A DNA stretch of 64,000 bases from Planctomycetota bacterium. GTDB lineage: Bacteria; Planctomycetota; UBA1135. The stretch covers positions 62,001-126,000 of the forward strand of contig QQUA01000013.1 in the NCBI GenBank assembly GCA_008501825.1, in the 5' to 3' direction. The notes below the pieces were generated by a model. The model was not told where the DNA came from. It did no database searches and worked only from the letters and a program-made list of their open reading frames with translations. The position numbers were made by a program, and so were the translations under genes. This document shows positions 19,083-28,054 of this stretch, in pieces (position 1 is the stretch's first letter; each line of letters opens with the position of its first letter).

Positions 19083-19538
19083 ATGACCACGGTCCGAATC
19101 GAAATTTTGCCTCCATGGGAGGAAAGCGGGTTGGCGGATTTACAAACCTTGTTGCAGGGACAACCGGGCCGTCCTGCCGATTGGGCCGACCATCTGCTCG
19201 AAGATTTGCGCCACCGAAAGGATGCAAAATATGCTTTCTTCGTCCGCGCCGGCGACGAGCAAGGCCGCATGCTCGGAGGCGCTTTGGTTGCCGATCTTCG
19301 CCATCCCGGCGACCGGGAAAGTCGGCCTTGGTTGTGCGCCCTCTGGGTCCATCCCGACTTTCGCAGTCGGGGTTTAGGTCGCAAATTGGCCCAAATGGCC
19401 GATCAAGCGGTTCGAGAACGGGGAGCGTTCGAACTATTGGTTCGAGTTCACCCCGATGACGACTCTGCCTTGTTCATGGCCGAGCGTTGGGGCTATTTCC
19501 GGGAAGAAGTTCTTATGTCGAAAAGCTTGACCCTCTAA
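19083..19538 (+). CDS. GNAT-family N-acetyltransferase
   Basis: 151 residues with the acetyl-CoA-binding motif A of the GNAT fold, RSRGLGRKLAQMADQAV, preceded by the central strand PWLCALWVHPDF and followed by a strand/helix pair (FELLVRVHPDDDSALFMAERWGY). It transfers an acetyl group to an unknown amine substrate. The start ATG at 19083 lies 37 bases after the pump gene. It converges with the helical-repeat gene that ends at 19561. Confidence 0.82.
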   Translation: MTTVRIEILPPWEESGLADLQTLLQGQPGRPADWADHLLEDLRHRKDAKYAFFVRAGDEQGRMLGGALVADLRHPGDRESRPWLCALWVHPDFRSRGLGRKLAQMADQAVRERGAFELLVRVHPDDDSALFMAERWGYFREEVLMSKSLTL

Positions 19539-19560
19539 GGGATCAAAAAGCTGGCCGGGA

Positions 19561-20838
19561 TCAACCCTCGCCGAACATGCGCTTGAACGGTTGCTTGTTC
19601 AACAGGGCTTGGAATTCGGGAAGGTTGATGTATTGCCGCAATTCCGCAGTGCTCAAATGACTGGATTCCAGCCATTCGGCCGCATCTTTCAGACGCCGGG
19701 CTCCGGCGGCGGCCCGGGCGGCGTATAGCCAATCGTCGCTGCCTACTCGGCGCCGAGCGTATTCGTTGACTTCCACCTGTTTGATGGCCACCTGGTATTC
19801 CTTGTAGGCATCGTGATGGCGGTCTAAATCCACCAGCAAACGACCCAGCTTCATCCGGGCTCGATAATCCCGGGGACGAGCTTTGACTTCGGCTTCCGGA
19901 ATCCTTAGCAGGAACTTCGCTCCATCTTTGTGATCCAAACGGTGCAAAGTCCAAGCGATGGTTTCCGCCATCGGATCGGAAGCGTGATTGCGTAAATGAT
20001 CGGCCAATTGGCGCTCGGCGTTTCGCCAGCGGAAACTCAAAGCACTCTTTTCCAAAACCGACAAAGCTTGCTGCCGAGTCTTGGTTTGTAAGTGCAGGGT
20101 GGTGACCGCCCCGGAGAGAAAGGCTTCCGATTCCGGATCGGGAATCTGTTGCCATACCGAAAGCAATCCGGTCAAGACGGTCGGGCTGGGGTTTTGTCGC
20201 ACGCTTTCCGGCAAGCGGAAATCTTCCGGTAGGGAGCGCTGGCCAAGCCGTTGCAATACCCGACTCAGGCTTCGTTCATCCCATTGATCGGCCGGCAGAG
20301 CTTGTAACCAAGACTGACAGCGCTTGACCGGACCATAAATCGCCAAGACTTCCATGCTGTGAAGGCGTTGCTGCATCGGTCCTTGGTGAAAAAAGGGTTC
20401 CACCAAACGCCAGGCTTTGGGACCGCCCCGGCTGGCGACGGCGGTCAAAGCCGGCAAGCGGACGGAAAGGGGCAGGGCCGGCAAGTGAAGAGCCAAATGC
20501 TCCGCCCCGGTGGGGTTCATGATCTCGCTCAACAACCCGACGTATGGCAACAAGGCACTGCCCGGTTGGGAATCCAGTTGCGCGACTAAATCCTCCAGCA
20601 CCGGTCCTTGGATCTCCGGAGCCAGGGCACCGAAGCCTTCCAAGTCATATTGATCTGGAGCTTTCAGGTAGAGCTCCTTTTGTTCCAACCAATGGGCCTC
20701 CGCCTTTTGCCGGCGTTCGGCGGTCCGGGCGGCCAATCGGTCCAGCAGGCTTTCCAAACCGGAAGCCTCGGCTCCGGAAACGGGAGTGCCTTGGGGGCAG
20801 GCCAAGGTCAGCGCGGTCAGGAGGGCCAACATGCTCAT
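19561..20838 (-). CDS. helical-repeat (TPR/HEAT-like) probable lipoprotein
   Basis: 425 residues of mostly alpha-helical sequence without catalytic motifs. The N-terminus MSMLALLTALTLAC ends in a lipobox-like LAC, suggesting lipidation at C14, although the n-region lacks positive charge. The body has leucine- and alanine-rich helix pairs resembling HEAT and, near the C-terminus (PRDYRARMKLGRLLVDLDRHHDAYKEYQ, read in two parts), TPR. An alternative ATG at 20898 would give a charged n-region but would overlap the mnmG start codon and read through the hairpin at 20856. The start is therefore uncertain. Function unknown. Confidence 0.65.
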   Translation of the reverse strand: MSMLALLTALTLACPQGTPVSGAEASGLESLLDRLAARTAERRQKAEAHWLEQKELYLKAPDQYDLEGFGALAPEIQGPVLEDLVAQLDSQPGSALLPYVGLLSEIMNPTGAEHLALHLPALPLSVRLPALTAVASRGGPKAWRLVEPFFHQGPMQQRLHSMEVLAIYGPVKRCQSWLQALPADQWDERSLSRVLQRLGQRSLPEDFRLPESVRQNPSPTVLTGLLSVWQQIPDPESEAFLSGAVTTLHLQTKTRQQALSVLEKSALSFRWRNAERQLADHLRNHASDPMAETIAWTLHRLDHKDGAKFLLRIPEAEVKARPRDYRARMKLGRLLVDLDRHHDAYKEYQVAIKQVEVNEYARRRVGSDDWLYAARAAAGARRLKDAAEWLESSHLSTAELRQYINLPEFQALLNKQPFKRMFGEG

Positions 20839-20855
20839 CTCGAATAGAATAAGGG

Positions 20856-20888
20856 AACCGGCGGGAAACGCCGGTTTTGTCCGTTTTT
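20856..20888 (+). terminator. intrinsic-terminator-like hairpin in the mnmG leader
   Basis: AACCGGCG (20856-20863), loop GGAAA and CGCCGGTT (20869-20876) form a perfect 8-bp stem, followed at once by TTGTCCGTTTTT. In form it is a factor-independent terminator on the plus strand. It ends only about nine bases before the mnmG ATG, between two divergent genes, where no upstream plus-strand gene needs terminating. An attenuator in the mnmG leader, or a hairpin serving the minus-strand gene, are both possible. Confidence 0.65.
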
Positions 20889-20896
20889 CGGCAAGC

Positions 20897-22813
20897 ATGG
20901 AAACAGAGCAAAGCTTCGACGTCCTGGTCGTCGGTGGCGGTCACGGCGGCTTGGAAGCAGCAGCGGCGGCGGCCCGCATGGGGGCTCAAGTGGCCATGGT
21001 GACCCTCGAACCCGAGGCCATCGGCAGGATGTCCTGCAATCCGGCCATCGGCGGTCTGGGTAAAGGTCAGCTCACCCGGGAAATCGACGCCCTCGGCGGG
21101 TGGATGGCTCTCCTGGCTGACGAGGCCGGCATTCAATTCCGGATGCTGAACACCAGCAAGGGCCGGGCGGTGCAATCACCTCGAGCCCAGTGCCATCGGC
21201 TGATGTACGAGCGGGCGGCTCAGGCTCGAGTAGAGGCCCAGAAAGGGCTCCAAGTGGTGGCCGGCGAGGCGGTGGACTTCCTCTGGCGCAAGCCCAAGCC
21301 ATCCGATCCGGAAAGCAGCCACCGGGTCGGCCGACGGTTGGCCGGCCTGCTCCTCGCCGACGGCCGTCGCCTCCACGCTGAGGCGGTGATCCTCACCACC
21401 GGGACCTTCTTGGAGGGAGTGCTGCACACCGGCGACCGGCAGCGGCCCGGGGGCCGTCACGGAGAACGGGGAGCCGCGCCCTTGGGTCGAGCTTTGCGCG
21501 CTCTCGATCTCGCCACCGGCCGCCTGAAGACCGGAACCCCGCCGCGAATCGCCGCCGATTCGGTGGATTACGACGCTTTGCAGGAACAGCCGGGGGACCG
21601 GAACCCGGTTCCCTTTTCCTTTCTGAATCGGGAATTGCAGCGGCCGCAAATTTCCTGCTGGCTGACCCGAACCAGCCCGGAAACCCATCGCATCGTCCGG
21701 CAGAATTTGCATTTGGCGCCGATGTATGCCGGTCGCATAGAAGGGGTCGGGCCCCGCTACTGCCCTTCCTTGGAAGACAAGGTGGTGCGCTTCGCCGACC
21801 GAAGCGGGCACACGGTGTTCTTGGAACCGGAAGGCCACGATTCCGATTTGTTGTATGCCAACGGCATCTCCACCAGTTTGCCGGAGGAAGTCCAGGAGGA
21901 ATTCGTTCGCACCATTCCGGGCATGGAGCGAGCCCGCCTGCGGCAGCCGGGCTACGCCGTGGAGTACACCTTCGTCCGTCCTCGGAGCCTACGCCGCAGC
22001 TTGGAAGCCAAGGCTTGGCCGGGCTTGTACCTGGCCGGACAGATTTGCGGGACCAGCGGTTACGAGGAGGCTGCCGGGCAGGGATTGTTGGCCGGCACCA
22101 ATGCGGCATTGGCACTGCAAGGCAAGGAACCCTTGGTGCTGGGCCGGCACCAGGCCTATCTCGGCGTTTTGGTGGACGATCTGGTGGTCAGCGATCCCCA
22201 GGAACCCTATCGAATGTTTACCTCCCGGGCGGAGTATCGATTGTTGTTGCGCCACGACAACGCCGACGCCCGCTTGACCCCTTTGGGGCGGGAATTGGGC
22301 TTGGTGGGGGCTCAGCGCTGGCAGCGCTGGCAGGAAAAATCCCAAGCCTTGGAACAGGCCAAAAATCGCCTTTCGGCGATGCGGGATCCCTCCAGCCCGG
22401 CTTCCGGAGGCAAGCAGAGAACCCTGCTAGATTTGCTGCGCCAGCCTCAACAAGGCTGGAAACGGCTGCTCCAAGTCCTGCCCGATGGGGCGAATTGGGG
22501 CTTGGACCGGGAGGATTGGGCCACTTTGGAGGCCGATCTTCAATACGAGGGTTACATCCGCCGGCAAGAAGAGCAGGTGCTGCGCAGTCGGGATCGGGAA
22601 CAAAGTCCTTTGCCGGAGGATTTCGATTTCCAAAAAATCGCTGGTTTGCGCAATGAAGCGCGCGAAGCTTTGGAGCAGTTCCAGCCGGAAAGTCTCGGTG
22701 CCGCCGGTCGGTTGGCCGGTGTCAGTCCGGCGGATTTAGCTTTGGTGGAAATCGCTTTGCGCCGCTGGGAGCAACGGCAAGAGCCCTCTCAAGGGCCCCA
22801 AGTCCTTAGCTGA
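20897..22813 (+). CDS. mnmG: MnmG (GidA), tRNA uridine-34 carboxymethylaminomethyl-modifying FAD enzyme
   Basis: With MnmE it installs the cmnm5 or nm5 group on wobble uridine of several tRNAs, using FAD, NADH and methylenetetrahydrofolate. The FAD-binding site is DVLVVGGGHGGLEAA near residue 10. Family signatures include MSCNPAIGGLGKGQ, GPRYCPSLEDKVVRF, SDLLYANGISTSLP, GTSGYEEAAGQGLLAG and TSRAEYRLLLRHDNAD. The 638 residues match the usual length. The start ATG at 20897 gives the canonical N-terminus. It is divergent from the helical-repeat lipoprotein and preceded by a terminator-like hairpin. mnmE is not in this window. Confidence 0.96.
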   Translation: METEQSFDVLVVGGGHGGLEAAAAAARMGAQVAMVTLEPEAIGRMSCNPAIGGLGKGQLTREIDALGGWMALLADEAGIQFRMLNTSKGRAVQSPRAQCHRLMYERAAQARVEAQKGLQVVAGEAVDFLWRKPKPSDPESSHRVGRRLAGLLLADGRRLHAEAVILTTGTFLEGVLHTGDRQRPGGRHGERGAAPLGRALRALDLATGRLKTGTPPRIAADSVDYDALQEQPGDRNPVPFSFLNRELQRPQISCWLTRTSPETHRIVRQNLHLAPMYAGRIEGVGPRYCPSLEDKVVRFADRSGHTVFLEPEGHDSDLLYANGISTSLPEEVQEEFVRTIPGMERARLRQPGYAVEYTFVRPRSLRRSLEAKAWPGLYLAGQICGTSGYEEAAGQGLLAGTNAALALQGKEPLVLGRHQAYLGVLVDDLVVSDPQEPYRMFTSRAEYRLLLRHDNADARLTPLGRELGLVGAQRWQRWQEKSQALEQAKNRLSAMRDPSSPASGGKQRTLLDLLRQPQQGWKRLLQVLPDGANWGLDREDWATLEADLQYEGYIRRQEEQVLRSRDREQSPLPEDFDFQKIAGLRNEAREALEQFQPESLGAAGRLAGVSPADLALVEIALRRWEQRQEPSQGPQVLS

Positions 22814-22913
22814 AAAGGCCTCGCCAGAGGTACCAGAGGGCTACGACCAGGACAAAGTCCAGCACCAGGGCGGAGAACAGGGTCCGCAAAATCTTCCGGG
22901 TGGGGGCCCGCAT
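22806..22913 (-). CDS. candidate 35-residue single-pass membrane protein
   Basis: An ATG at 22913 opens a short frame of 35 codons ending TAA at 22808-22806. Its product starts MRAPTRKILRT, four positive charges, then a hydrophobic segment (LFSALVLDFVLVVALWYLW) long enough for one membrane helix, and a short tail RGLFS. The positive-inside pattern is what a real small membrane protein would show. A purine stretch (AAAGAAA) precedes the ATG. It overlaps the last eight bases of mnmG on the opposite strand and lies in the 232-base gap before the DUF3604 gene. No homology known to me. Confidence 0.4.
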   Translation of the reverse strand: MRAPTRKILRTLFSALVLDFVLVVALWYLWRGLFS

Positions 22914-23045
22914 ATTTTCTTTAGGCGGAAGCCAGCATGCAGGTTTCCTATTTCCTTCCTTCTTGCCTCCGACTCTAGGATGGATTCGGCGCGAATCCCC
23001 TGTGGGATCCCCCTTCCCATGCGCCTGGCACCCATTCCCCCTGTC

Positions 23046-24965
23046 ATGAAAGCGTTCCTGTTCTGTCTTCCCCTGGCGCTTGCCCCTTCGTTACCAGCCC
23101 AAGACTCCTTTGAAACTCAGCCGTCCCAGTTGGTAGCCGGCGCCTCCGGTGACTTGGTGCTGCGCTTCGATGGCACCCTATACGACGGTTCGGCCCTCGA
23201 ATACGTGTTTTACGGCACTAACTATCCGGAGGCCGGTTGGACCAAACCGCAAACCAGTTGGCCCGGCCTTCCCGGTTACGTCGAAGCCATTAGCGACGAC
23301 ATTACGGTCGAAGTCATCGACCAAGGATCCAGCCAAACGCTGGTTCGGGTCATGGTTCACGATTGGCGTCCTTGGTGGAGTTCCACCGAGATCGTGGTTC
23401 GCAACACCCGAGCTGGATCCACGGCATTGATCCGCAGCCTGGAGGCTTATCAGTACGACAACTACGGCAGCGGTGGCGGCGCCGATGAAAGCGCCGTTTT
23501 CCCTGTGGTCGCCGCCGCTCCCAGCCAAGTCCACCTTTCCATTCCTAGTATGGTAGATCCCGGCAACTCGGTGATCCTGCGGGCGGCTTCGATTGACTCC
23601 CATTTCAATTTTTCACCTTATGACGGTCGCGTTCGCTTGCAGTTGCTGGACCTGCAAAGCGGCCAAATCTTGCAGCAAAATTTGAATCTGGATTTACAAC
23701 AAGGTTTTGGCAGCGTGGATTTGGGTTCATTGAGTAACGGCGCCTACTACTTGCAAACCCGTCCTCAAGAAAGCCTCAGCGGCGAATCCAATCCACTCCT
23801 GATCGTCAATTTAAGCACGCCTTTCTTACCGATCCAATGGGGCGATCCTCAGGTCCATGGCCAATACAGCCGAGATGCGTTGCCCTTGGCTTGGACCGAA
23901 CTGGGAACTTATGCTCGGGACGTAGCGTTTTTGAATTGGATCGTAGCCACCGATCACGGATCCCACATGGTGGATTCGCCCGGCTCCTTCGACCAAATGC
24001 GGCAAGCCGTGCTGGCTTTGCAAACCAGCGAATTCACGCCTTTTCCAGGTTTCGAATGGACCAGCGAAGGGCCGTTGCAAAACCTCAGTCGTCCGGCTCA
24101 CCAACATAGTTGGGGACATCGGGAAGTCATCTTCCGCGATCCCTCCGAGGCACTGGTGTTGTCGGCCAAGGATCCGGCCTTTCGCGACTTTCCCGATTTT
24201 CTCAATGAATTGGAAACTTGGGCTCCCTCCGGCTTTCTGGCCGTACCCCATCATTTGGGAGGCGCCTTTTTTCGCCAGTTCTATAACGGCGGGCCGTGGT
24301 GGGGACCGATCGAAGGCGTCGATCAGGCGAAGTTGGAAGCCTATAGCGCGGTGGTGGAGATCTACAGCGATTTAGGAGCGGCCGAGAGCCGATACGATCA
24401 GGATAATTGGCGGCCAAGCAAGATCGAACACGAAGACTTCATCTTGCAAAACGGGGAACCGACCCGCCGTTTTCGCGACGCTTGCAGCGCCGGCTTCGCC
24501 TATGGAGTGGTCGGAGCCAGCGATGGTCATACCGGCCGAATCGGCATGCCGGTGCAAGGCCGTCAATACAAGATGGGCATAACCGCTGTGTACGCCGACT
24601 CCGGTCACGATCCCATCTTTGATGCCTTGGCCGCCCGTCGAAGTTATGCCACTTCAGGAGCCAGGATTGCGGTGTTGGCTTCTTTGGCCGGTTTGCGCCC
24701 TGGGCAAGTGATTCCGGCTCAAGGGGGTCCGATGCAATTGCACTTTGCCATTGCCGGCACGGCTCCATTGCAACAAGTGGTCTTGGTGAAAGACGGCGTG
24801 GATCAAAGCAGTTGGCAACCGTCCGGCGGAACCGAACGACACTTGGAAGTGCAAGTCAATTTACCCAGGGATTCCGGGGTTTATTACTTGCGGGTGGAAC
24901 AACAAGCCACCGCCTTGGCTCCCGATGGCGATCGCGCCTGGACCAGCCCCTGGCGGGTGCCTTAG
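23046..24965 (+). CDS. secreted DUF3604-like (PHP-superfamily) metal-dependent hydrolase
   Basis: 639 residues with signal peptide MKAFLFCLPLALAPSLPAQ. About 250 residues of beta-sandwich precede a DUF3604-type catalytic region, recognised by WGDPQVHGQYSRDA, IVATDHGSHM, FPGFEWTS, VPHHLG, VEIYSDLGAAE and GASDGHTGRIG. A beta domain closes the protein. These resemble the PHP histidinol-phosphatase fold with several metal ligands. The first ligand pair, normally HxH in WGDLHxH, reads QVH here (Q269, H271), so one metal ligand may be missing. The start at 23046 was chosen because it places the signal peptide at the N-terminus; ATGs at 22980 and 23019 are in frame. Substrate unknown. Confidence 0.75.
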   Translation: MKAFLFCLPLALAPSLPAQDSFETQPSQLVAGASGDLVLRFDGTLYDGSALEYVFYGTNYPEAGWTKPQTSWPGLPGYVEAISDDITVEVIDQGSSQTLVRVMVHDWRPWWSSTEIVVRNTRAGSTALIRSLEAYQYDNYGSGGGADESAVFPVVAAAPSQVHLSIPSMVDPGNSVILRAASIDSHFNFSPYDGRVRLQLLDLQSGQILQQNLNLDLQQGFGSVDLGSLSNGAYYLQTRPQESLSGESNPLLIVNLSTPFLPIQWGDPQVHGQYSRDALPLAWTELGTYARDVAFLNWIVATDHGSHMVDSPGSFDQMRQAVLALQTSEFTPFPGFEWTSEGPLQNLSRPAHQHSWGHREVIFRDPSEALVLSAKDPAFRDFPDFLNELETWAPSGFLAVPHHLGGAFFRQFYNGGPWWGPIEGVDQAKLEAYSAVVEIYSDLGAAESRYDQDNWRPSKIEHEDFILQNGEPTRRFRDACSAGFAYGVVGASDGHTGRIGMPVQGRQYKMGITAVYADSGHDPIFDALAARRSYATSGARIAVLASLAGLRPGQVIPAQGGPMQLHFAIAGTAPLQQVVLVKDGVDQSSWQPSGGTERHLEVQVNLPRDSGVYYLRVEQQATALAPDGDRAWTSPWRVP

Positions 24966-25130
24966 TGCTTTTGAGTCAAGGGGTTGGAGTGGGTGGGCGG
25001 CTTGGCTCCCTTCCAACCCTGCCCTGTTGAGTTGCGGCCATCCGCTCTGCATATCTGCGTCCGATGGAAGCTCGGCTCAGCTTTCGGCTGGATCCCTTAA
25101 GGCTTGCGGCGGAATTGGACGAAATGAATC

Positions 25131-25142
25131 ATTGAATTCAAT
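25131..25142. promoter_or_regulatory. 12-bp perfect palindrome upstream of the hybrid kinase
   Basis: ATTGAATTCAAT is a perfect palindrome inside an AT-rich patch, about 30 bases before the kinase start codon, in a 206-base gap that is otherwise GC-rich. It could bind a dimeric regulator. There is only one copy and chance occurrence is possible. Confidence 0.25.
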
Positions 25143-25171
25143 TCAACGGGACCTCTCACTCGGACTTTCAC

Positions 25172-27997
25172 ATGGCCGAACGCCGAAGGGTACTCATTCA
25201 AACTTCCGATGCCTCTATCCGCGATCGATTCCTCAACTTGAGGTCTCGCGGGCAGGATCTCCAGAGAATCAAGGCCGACCAAGAACAAGCTTCCGTCGAG
25301 CTTTGTGTGGCCAAATGTGAAGCCGAAGCTCTTCAATGGCTGGAAGAGGCTGATAAAGAAGGGCGATCTTTCGGTTTCCTGATCCTGATTCCGGACTCGA
25401 AGACTGGTCTTCCCAGCCGTGGGACCCTTCAATCTCTGAAGGGATTTCCAGATACGGAAATATTGATCGGCGGGCTGCACCAAGTGGGGCAAACCCAAAG
25501 TTCTTCACATATTGCTCAACTTCAGTTCCTCCGAATTTCAAATATGGATTGGGTTGGGGATATGGAGGATTTGATGGATTGTCTCCAAAATCCTGAATCG
25601 GACTGTTCGGCTTCGTTCATGAATACGGGTAGAGCGAAACTTAGTTGGCAGGACGTTTTTACCAGTCTGCCGCACCCGTTTTACGTCATCGATGCCGATA
25701 CTTATGAAATTCTAGCTGCCAATCAGGCGGCCCTTCGGGGCACGGAGCTGTCTCCGCACCTCACCTGTCACAAACTTACTCATCACTCGGAGCGGCCTTG
25801 TAGTGGAAAAGATGATCCCTGCCCTCTCGTCATGGTCAAAGAGAGAAAGGAGCCCGTCGTCGTAGAGCACAAGCATTATCTTCCCGATGGCGGCTTCGGT
25901 ATTTTTGAAGTGCACGGGTACCCTGTTCTCGATCAGAATGGCGAAGTCAAGCAAATGATTGAGTATTCAATCAATATTACTGCGAAAAAGGAAGCTGAAG
26001 ATGAATTGAAAAAAAGTGAAAAGATGTTTCACGCCATATTCGATAGTGCACCGGACGGCGTTCTCCTAATTACTCGAGGTGGAATTATTCAATTGGCCAA
26101 TGCAAAGATGGAGCAGCTATTCGGGTATAGAAGAGAAGAAATGATCGGAAGTGAAATTGAAATCCTAATTCCTGAGCGCTACCGAGCAGAACACAAGAAA
26201 CATATCGAAGGCATATTCAATTCTGCTTACAAGCGCGATCTGATTTTGGATCGAGACTTGCCTGCCTTGCGAAAGGACGGCAGCCTGTTTTCGGTCAGCA
26301 TTTCAGTTAGCTATGCGGATTTCTATGGCGAACCGGCTTATTTGGGTTTTGTCCGAGACGTAACGGAGCGGAAGAAGAGAGTCCAAGCCTTGGTAGAAGC
26401 CAAAGAAGCTGCAGAAGCCGCTGACCAGGCAAAGAGCCATTTCCTTGCCAATATGAGTCATGAGATTCGAACGCCAATGAACGGAATCATCGGCATGAAC
26501 AGTCTGCTGCAGGAAACCTCGCTCACCGAAGAACAAAAAGAACTGGTCGGAATCGTCCGGAGTAGCTCGGAAGCCTTGCTCAATCTTATCAATGACATTC
26601 TCGATTTCTCCAAGATTGAGGCCGATCGACTGGAATTGGAAGATATCGACTTCGACCTAGTGAAAGTCGTTGGGGAGGTCGCGGATACGGTAGCAGGAGC
26701 CGCTTTCGAGAAGGGGGTTGAATTTCTATTGGACTTGGAACAGGAGGAACCCATTGTCGTGAAGGGAGATCCGCTAAGGGTAAAGCAGGTGATTCTAAAC
26801 CTGGCCTCCAACGCAGTAAAATTTACTGAAGAGGGTGAAGTGGTTCTGAAATTAGAATCCTTATCTCTGGAAGAGGAAGAAGTCCAGATAAGGGTTTCCG
26901 TTCGGGACACCGGAATCGGAATCCCAACTGAAAAGCAGGGGAGCGTTTTCGAGAGATTTAGTCAAGCTGACGGCACCACCACGCGCAAGTATGGAGGAAC
27001 CGGATTGGGCCTTGCGATCTCAAAGAAAATGGTGAAATTGATGGGAGGTGAGATCGGGGTTGAAAGTTCCCTCGGACAAGGGTCCAAGTTTTGGTTTACC
27101 GCACGGTTTTCTCCCGGAAATCGCCAGGCGATCCTGAAGGATAGAGATCAATTTGATTCGCAAATTTTGACCGGAAAACGCTTCCTGATTGTCGATGACA
27201 ATGAGACGAACAGACTATTGCTGGTTCGTCTGCTGGAGAAGCACGGGGCGAGATTGGATACCGCCAATGACGGTGCGGATGGCTTGGAGATTCTCAGAGC
27301 CAACAAGAAGAAAGGGAAGCCTTTCGATGTGCTTTTGTTGGATATGATGATGCCTGGCATGAATGGGGCCGAATTGGCTCAAGCCGCCTTAGAAGAAGAT
27401 CTCTGTCAGGGTACCGTGAGCTTGATTCTATCTTCTGCAGATCAGATTCTCCCGGCAACGGAATTGAAACGATTGAAGATTCGGAGATCGCTGCTGAAGC
27501 CGCTTAAAATCAATCAACTGCTCCGAATCCTTTGCCAGGAATTGCAACACGAAGCACCGGCAAAACCAAAGGAAGGGTCGACTCAAGCCGATTTGCTGGT
27601 GAAAGCCTTGCCTGCGTGGAAAATCTTGGTGGCGGAAGATAATAAAATCAATCAAAAACTAACCAAGCGCCTTTTAGAAAAAGCTGGCTTGCAGGTCGAT
27701 TTGGTGGAAAACGGGCAGGAAGCCGTGGAGGCCAGTGAAAATGGCACCTATGACTTGATCCTTATGGATCTCCAAATGCCGGTCATGGGCGGTATCGAAG
27801 CGACTATGGCCATTCGTGAGCGGGAAAAAATGGCTGCTTGCCACATCCCTATCATCGCCTTGACCGCCAATGCCATGGCCGGAGATCGCGAGCGATGCTT
27901 GGAGGCCGGGATGGACTCTTACGTATCCAAACCCATCCAACGGGAAGCCCTGTTCGAGGCCATTGTTTCGGTGATTCGAGAAAGGGTGAAAAACTAG
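25172..27997 (+). CDS. hybrid sensor histidine kinase with PAS domains and two receiver domains
   Basis: 941 residues without obvious membrane segments, so probably cytoplasmic. The first ~145 residues may be a divergent receiver-like fold without the phospho-acceptor pattern. A PAS domain follows with a cysteine cluster ([20 protein letters not shown]), then a canonical PAS/PAC. The HisKA domain carries [10 protein letters not shown] with phospho-acceptor H430. The HATPase has [18 protein letters not shown]. Two receivers end the protein, with acceptors D724 ([12 protein letters not shown]) and D866 ([11 protein letters not shown]). The signal and output partner are not evident. Base composition is clearly more AT-rich, with more AGA and AAT codons than neighbours, hinting at later acquisition. 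Confidence 0.92.
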   Translation: MAERRRVLIQTSDASIRDRFLNLRSRGQDLQRIKADQEQASVELCVAKCEAEALQWLEEADKEGRSFGFLILIPDSKTGLPSRGTLQSLKGFPDTEILIGGLHQVGQTQSSSHIAQLQFLRISNMDWVGDMEDLMDCLQNPESDCSASFMNTGRAKLSWQDVFTSLPHPFYVIDADTYEILAANQAALRGTELSPHLTCHKLTHHSERPCSGKDDPCPLVMVKERKEPVVVEHKHYLPDGGFGIFEVHGYPVLDQNGEVKQMIEYSINITAKKEAEDELKKSEKMFHAIFDSAPDGVLLITRGGIIQLANAKMEQLFGYRREEMIGSEIEILIPERYRAEHKKHIEGIFNSAYKRDLILDRDLPALRKDGSLFSVSISVSYADFYGEPAYLGFVRDVTERKKRVQALVEAKEAAEAADQAKSHFLANMSHEIRTPMNGIIGMNSLLQETSLTEEQKELVGIVRSSSEALLNLINDILDFSKIEADRLELEDIDFDLVKVVGEVADTVAGAAFEKGVEFLLDLEQEEPIVVKGDPLRVKQVILNLASNAVKFTEEGEVVLKLESLSLEEEEVQIRVSVRDTGIGIPTEKQGSVFERFSQADGTTTRKYGGTGLGLAISKKMVKLMGGEIGVESSLGQGSKFWFTARFSPGNRQAILKDRDQFDSQILTGKRFLIVDDNETNRLLLVRLLEKHGARLDTANDGADGLEILRANKKKGKPFDVLLLDMMMPGMNGAELAQAALEEDLCQGTVSLILSSADQILPATELKRLKIRRSLLKPLKINQLLRILCQELQHEAPAKPKEGSTQADLLVKALPAWKILVAEDNKINQKLTKRLLEKAGLQVDLVENGQEAVEASENGTYDLILMDLQMPVMGGIEATMAIREREKMAACHIPIIALTANAMAGDRERCLEAGMDSYVSKPIQREALFEAIVSVIRERVKN

Positions 27998-28037
27998 CCC
28001 CTTGGCCTCCCGAGAACCGAGAAGGAACAGGGGCTAG
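27994..28037. terminator. possible bidirectional terminator between the kinase and purC
   Basis: CTAGCCCCT (27994-28002, containing the kinase stop codon) is matched by AGGGGCTAG (28029-28037). The 9-bp perfect stem encloses 26 bases. The two genes converge here, which fits a shared terminator, but no long T-run follows on either side, so a Rho-type or structural end is also possible. Confidence 0.4.
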
Positions 28038-28054
28038 CTTCCAGCGGCTTCTTA

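Noticed and set aside
24981-25019. 8-bp inverted repeat GGGTTGGA/TCCAACCC after the DUF3604 gene
   Set aside because: The stem has a 23-base loop and no T-tail, so it is too weak to call a terminator.
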